Source: Chryseobacterium piperi
GTDB taxonomy: Bacteria > Bacteroidota > Bacteroidia > Flavobacteriales > Weeksellaceae
NCBI RefSeq assembly: GCF_002285635.2
Contig: NZ_CP023049.2
Coordinates: forward strand, 620,001 to 684,000
DNA length: 64,000 nucleotides
Direction of reading: 5' to 3'
Positions 60,826 to 64,000 of the stretch are shown here, piece by piece (position 1 is the first letter of the stretch; each line of letters begins with the position of its first letter). The translations under genes and the position numbers were made by a program. The notes under the pieces were generated by a model. The model saw only the letters and a list, made by a program, of their open reading frames with translations. It was not told where the DNA came from and made no database searches.

Positions 60826-62186
60826 ACATCATCTTCTTTTTGACTTCTAACTTCTGTCAGGAAGTTTATTTTAATCACATCGTACAATGAGTGTCTGCTT
60901 ACCAGAATAGAGGCAATAGAAGATACCATTCCTGCGAGCATCAGATGGAAAATTAATGAATGTCTGTCTGTCATTTCCAGAACGATAATCGCCGAAGTAA
61001 ATGGAGCTCGTGTAATCCCTGTAAGGAAAGCCACCATTCCGGCAAGAACGACAACGTTCGTTTCGTTTTGGGTGAGATGAATCACTCCTGATATGACAGA
61101 ACCTATACTTGCTCCGGCTGATAGAGCCGGGGCAAAAATACCACCAGCACCACCTGATGTAAATGATAATGCTGGTCCCAGCATTCTTAAAATAGGAACA
61201 TACCATTCTTCATGTTTATCCTTAGTGAAAAGCACTCTTTCCATAATTTCTTTTCCTGATCCCAGAATTTCCCTGTTAATAAAGTAGGCAATAGAGGCAA
61301 TAACCAGTGCACAAGCTACAAGAAATAGTACATTAGCTCTGTCTGTTTTCAGGTTTTTCTTTTTCCAGCTGCTTACTCTGAGCATGATGACAGAAAGCTG
61401 ACTTGCTAAAATTCCCGCAGTACCTGCAACGAGAATAATAGGAAACATAACCATTAATGTGACATCATTGGTTTTCGGATATCCCAGATATAAATAAGAA
61501 CCTGCCAATGTCTGGGCAGTGAGTCCTGCAATAATTACCGCTGTAAAAAGGGCTGTTTTAAAATAATTGATATGGGTTTTTGAAAGTTCTTCCACAGCAA
61601 ATACAATTCCTCCAAGTGGGGTATTGAAGGCTGCTGCCAATCCTGCTGCTGCACCTGTCATAATCATATTTTTCTTGGAAATTTTCGGCCACCATTCCGG
61701 AAGGTATTCATTGACTTTTCTAAAAATGGAACCTGCGATTTGTATAGTAGGTCCTTCACGACCCACAGCACCACCTCCAATGACCAGAATAACGGATGAA
61801 ATAATCTTGAAAAAGATGATTTTAATACTTAATAGGCTCCTGATTCTTTTATGTTCCTTGGGATTTGCTAATTCTACAGCCGCCATAACCTGCGGAATTC
61901 CACTCCCTTTGGCATTAGGAGCAAATTCCTTCACCAGCCACCAAGATAAAACAAAACCAATGGGAGCAATAATAAAAATCATCCAGGAATGCCAGTCGAA
62001 AATAAAGTTTAAAAGGTTTTCTCCCCAAGCAAATATTTTGGCATACATAACGGCGAAAAAACCTGTGATTACAGAACCTATCCAAAAAGGAATAGCCTGA
62101 AGAAGATTGTTTTTCAGCTGTTCATTCCGAATGTTATCAAAGGATTTTTTAAGAGCTCTCCGTACATAAATAAATATTTCACGCAT
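60822..62186 (-). CDS. ClC-type chloride channel/transporter
   Basis: 454 residues from ATG 62186 (MREIFIYVRRALKK); a TTG four codons upstream is less likely. Selectivity-filter motifs are GSGIPQVMAAVE, GREGPTIQIAGS and AGGIFAPALSAGASIGS, the standard triad of the family. The GREGP glutamate is conserved as in exchangers. No CBS domains follow, so this is the short form. It sits in the inner membrane and may move chloride against protons. Confidence 0.94.
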   Translation of the reverse strand: MREIFIYVRRALKKSFDNIRNEQLKNNLLQAIPFWIGSVITGFFAVMYAKIFAWGENLLNFIFDWHSWMIFIIAPIGFVLSWWLVKEFAPNAKGSGIPQVMAAVELANPKEHKRIRSLLSIKIIFFKIISSVILVIGGGAVGREGPTIQIAGSIFRKVNEYLPEWWPKISKKNMIMTGAAAGLAAAFNTPLGGIVFAVEELSKTHINYFKTALFTAVIIAGLTAQTLAGSYLYLGYPKTNDVTLMVMFPIILVAGTAGILASQLSVIMLRVSSWKKKNLKTDRANVLFLVACALVIASIAYFINREILGSGKEIMERVLFTKDKHEEWYVPILRMLGPALSFTSGGAGGIFAPALSAGASIGSVISGVIHLTQNETNVVVLAGMVAFLTGITRAPFTSAIIVLEMTDRHSLIFHLMLAGMVSSIASILVSRHSLYDVIKINFLTEVRSQKEDDV

Positions 62187-62344
62187 ATTTCGTAGCAAGA
62201 TTTTGTGTAGTATGAAAACGTAAAATAATAGGTGTGATAGGATATATGAGTCCTTTCAGAGGCCAAAACAGGTCGGTCTTTTTTATTATAAAGTTCATCA
62301 TCTAAAGTTTTTTTAAATGTAATATTATTTACTTATAAATCCAA

Positions 62345-62378
62345 TAATAAAAAAACCTCCGAATCAATTCGAAGGTTT
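62345..62378 (-). terminator. Terminator of the orphan E2 gene
   Basis: On the minus strand AAACCTTCGAAT pairs with ATTCGGAGGTTT (one mismatch) around a 2-base loop, then a T-rich run. It lies about 36 bases after the E2 stop. Confidence 0.75.
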
Positions 62379-62413
62379 ATATTGGGAAAGGAATGTTATT
62401 TATTCCTTACTTA

Positions 62414-63727
62414 TTATATTTCTGTGTTCAGATCCCAGTTCTGAAGGTAATCGTGAACATGCTTTAGGAACATTCCTCCTAAAGAGCCATCTACAACTCT
62501 ATGGTCATAAGAGTGAGACATAAACATTAACTGACGGATAGCAATCACATCACCATCTTTAGTTTCAAGTACTGCCGGCTTTTTAACAATAGCTCCGATA
62601 GCCAGGATCGCTACCTGAGGCTGAGGAATAATAGGAGTTCCCATTAAATTTCCAAAGCTTCCTACGTTAGAAATAGTATATGTTGCTCCCTGAGTGTCTT
62701 CAGGTCTTAATTTTTTATTTCTTGCTCTGAATGCTAAATCATTGATTGCTTTGGCTAATCCTGAAAGAGATAATTGATCCGCATTTTTGATAACAGGAAC
62801 AATAAGGTTTCCATCAGGAAGGGCAGTAGCCATACCGATATTGATGTTTTTCTTTTTAATGATGTTATCACCATTTACAGAAACATTAATCATCGGATAG
62901 TCCTGAATTGCTTTTACAATGGCTTTTACGAAAATCGGCATGAACGTCAATTTTTCACCTTCACGTTTTTCGAATAAATCTTTATGTTTATTTCTCCATT
63001 TTACAACATTAGTAACATCTGTTTCGATGAAAGAGGTAACGTGTGGAGCAATGTGTTTTGCTTTTACCATATTTTCAGCGATGATTTTTCTCATTCTGTC
63101 CATCGGAATGACTTCATCACCTGCAGATACGGAAATTGGAGTAACAACAGGAGTTGTCGCAGCTGGCTGAGGAGTTGAAACAGTTTGCTGAACTGCCGGA
63201 GTTGTTTGAGGCTGGCTTCCTCTGTTGTTTACGTAAGCTAAAATATCTTCTTTTGTAATTCTTCCTTCCAAACCACTTCCTTTGATGGATTTAAGTTCGG
63301 TTTCAGAAATATTTTCTTGTTGTGCAATAGATTTTACAAGTGGTGATAAATAAAGATCTCCTGAAAATTCAACCGCAGCGTTTCCTGTATTAAAAGGCTC
63401 TTCGATTGTTTTCAGTGTTTCCGAATCAGGTGCTGAAGTTGGGGCTTCTTCTTTTACTTCTTCTGAAGCTGTGTTTCCGCCTTCTCCTTCAATTTCTAAA
63501 ATAGCAATGGCTTCACCAACTTTTGCAACTTCATCCTTTTGCTTTAGGATTTTCACAATTTTTCCCGAAACTGGTGTCGGAACGTCTGAATCTACCTTAT
63601 CTGTTGCGATTTCTACTACGGAATCATCCTCCTTCACATGATCACCCTCATTGAATAACCAAGTGATAATTGTAGCTTCCATAACACCTTCTCCCATGGA
63701 AGGAAGCAATAATTTGTACTCTGCCAT
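62414..63727 (-). CDS. Dihydrolipoamide acyltransferase E2 (branched-chain/pyruvate type)
   Basis: 437 residues. N-terminal lipoyl domain with Lys44 in EIATDKVDSDVPTPVSG, E3-binding domain (LSPLVKSIAQQENISETELK), a Gln/Thr/Pro-rich linker (SQPQTTPAVQQTVSTPQPAA), and a catalytic domain with SHSYDHRVVDGSLGG. The DKVDSDVP lipoyl signature is closer to branched-chain 2-oxoacid E2 than to sucB. No E1 or E3 gene lies next to it in the window, so the complex it serves cannot be fixed. Confidence 0.92.
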   Translation of the reverse strand: MAEYKLLLPSMGEGVMEATIITWLFNEGDHVKEDDSVVEIATDKVDSDVPTPVSGKIVKILKQKDEVAKVGEAIAILEIEGEGGNTASEEVKEEAPTSAPDSETLKTIEEPFNTGNAAVEFSGDLYLSPLVKSIAQQENISETELKSIKGSGLEGRITKEDILAYVNNRGSQPQTTPAVQQTVSTPQPAATTPVVTPISVSAGDEVIPMDRMRKIIAENMVKAKHIAPHVTSFIETDVTNVVKWRNKHKDLFEKREGEKLTFMPIFVKAIVKAIQDYPMINVSVNGDNIIKKKNINIGMATALPDGNLIVPVIKNADQLSLSGLAKAINDLAFRARNKKLRPEDTQGATYTISNVGSFGNLMGTPIIPQPQVAILAIGAIVKKPAVLETKDGDVIAIRQLMFMSHSYDHRVVDGSLGGMFLKHVHDYLQNWDLNTEI

Positions 63728-63790
63728 TTTTATTTTTTAGATTTTGACAAATATATAAAAAAAATCGGTTTTTTTACGGAATATATAATG

Positions 63791-64000
63791 TTACGAAAAT
63801 TCGATGTAAATATTTCCACCGATATTCAGTCCAAATAAACTTTTGGCTCCATTCTTTTTGCTCCCTTTATAGATGGTAAGCTCCAGCAATTGACTGTCAT
63901 TGAAAATGGCAGCGGATTGTCCGTGAAATTCTGTTTCTCTTTCCCAATCGGATACTACTTCCGTATGGCTTGAAAATATTTTTGAAAGGCTTAAGTTTCT
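63791..64000 (-). CDS. C-terminal fragment of an unknown protein
   Basis: Open from the right edge to a TAA at 63791-63793, giving 69 residues (HTEVVSDWERETEFHGQSAA, LLELTIYKGSKKNGAKSLFG, ending GGNIYIEFS). The composition is that of a real protein with good flavobacterial codon use, but no family is recognised. It lies 63 bases upstream of the E2 gene in the same orientation and may share its transcript. Start is outside the window. Confidence 0.55.
   Translation of the reverse strand, partial: RNLSLSKIFSSHTEVVSDWERETEFHGQSAAIFNDSQLLELTIYKGSKKNGAKSLFGLNIGGNIYIEFS

Overview
The window looks like chromosomal DNA of a Flavobacteriia member, most likely Chryseobacterium or a close relative. The basis is AT-rich DNA, Bacteroidetes-type promoters (TTG, then about 17-20 nt, then TAnnTTTG), protein sequences typical of Weeksellaceae, and a Cys-rich small peptide with the MKNLKKLSRENL...GG leader familiar from Chryseobacterium 'bacteriocin-like' proteins. 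No rRNA, tRNA, CRISPR array, prophage or insertion sequence was recognised.

Layout. 0-4.2 kb: end of an RND efflux adaptor plus its permease, then a J-domain/KTSC protein set between two repeat-rich spacers. 4.7-8.2 kb: metE behind a cobalamin riboswitch, divergent from an Lrp/AsnC regulator. 8.5-16 kb: minus-strand housekeeping genes (secreted unknown, Nudix, Crp-like regulator, UvrA-like ABC protein, and an arginase-HPP-zinc protein-SDR operon). 16-23 kb: a cytosolic/exported tautomerase pair, a lipoprotein, ssb with an HRDC gene, hisS, a ketopantoate reductase, a methyltransferase and a YtxH protein. 23.2-27.9 kb: a complete cyanophycin module (isoaspartyl peptidase, cyanophycinase, cyanophycin synthetase). 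28-37.6 kb: a minus-strand run of three different ATP-grasp proteins, a GCS2 carboxylate-amine ligase, a class I glutamine amidotransferase, two alpha/beta hydrolases, an M17 aminopeptidase and a small membrane protein. 37.7-42.4 kb: glgB-glgA-glgC. 42.7-48.5 kb: an SRPBCC protein, sucA-sucB and apaG. 48.5-52 kb: exonuclease, glycosyltransferase, acyltransferase, thioredoxin-like protein and the GG-leader peptide. 52-58.5 kb: aldehyde dehydrogenase with an EmrAB/TolC-type efflux system and a divergent AraC regulator. 58.7-64 kb: rpsF-rpsR-rplI, a secreted unknown, a ClC channel, a second dihydrolipoamide acyltransferase and a partial unknown.

Best candidate for a new system: the amidoligase run at 28.4-34.9 kb next to the cyanophycin genes. 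It carries four predicted ATP-dependent carboxylate-amine ligases, an ammonia-releasing amidotransferase and a hydrolase in one orientation with short gaps. That is the expected equipment for building, and perhaps trimming, an amide- or peptide-type metabolite. The product cannot be read from the sequence. The cyanophycin and glycogen genes on either side make this 20 kb a storage/polymer-rich region.

Intergenic DNA is also unusual. A paired-hairpin family built on GGCTAAAGCC surrounds the J-domain gene. At least five spacers are built from 7-bp (one 8-bp) periodic repeats of unrelated sequence. A 31-bp imperfect direct repeat brackets the tautomerase-lipoprotein block.
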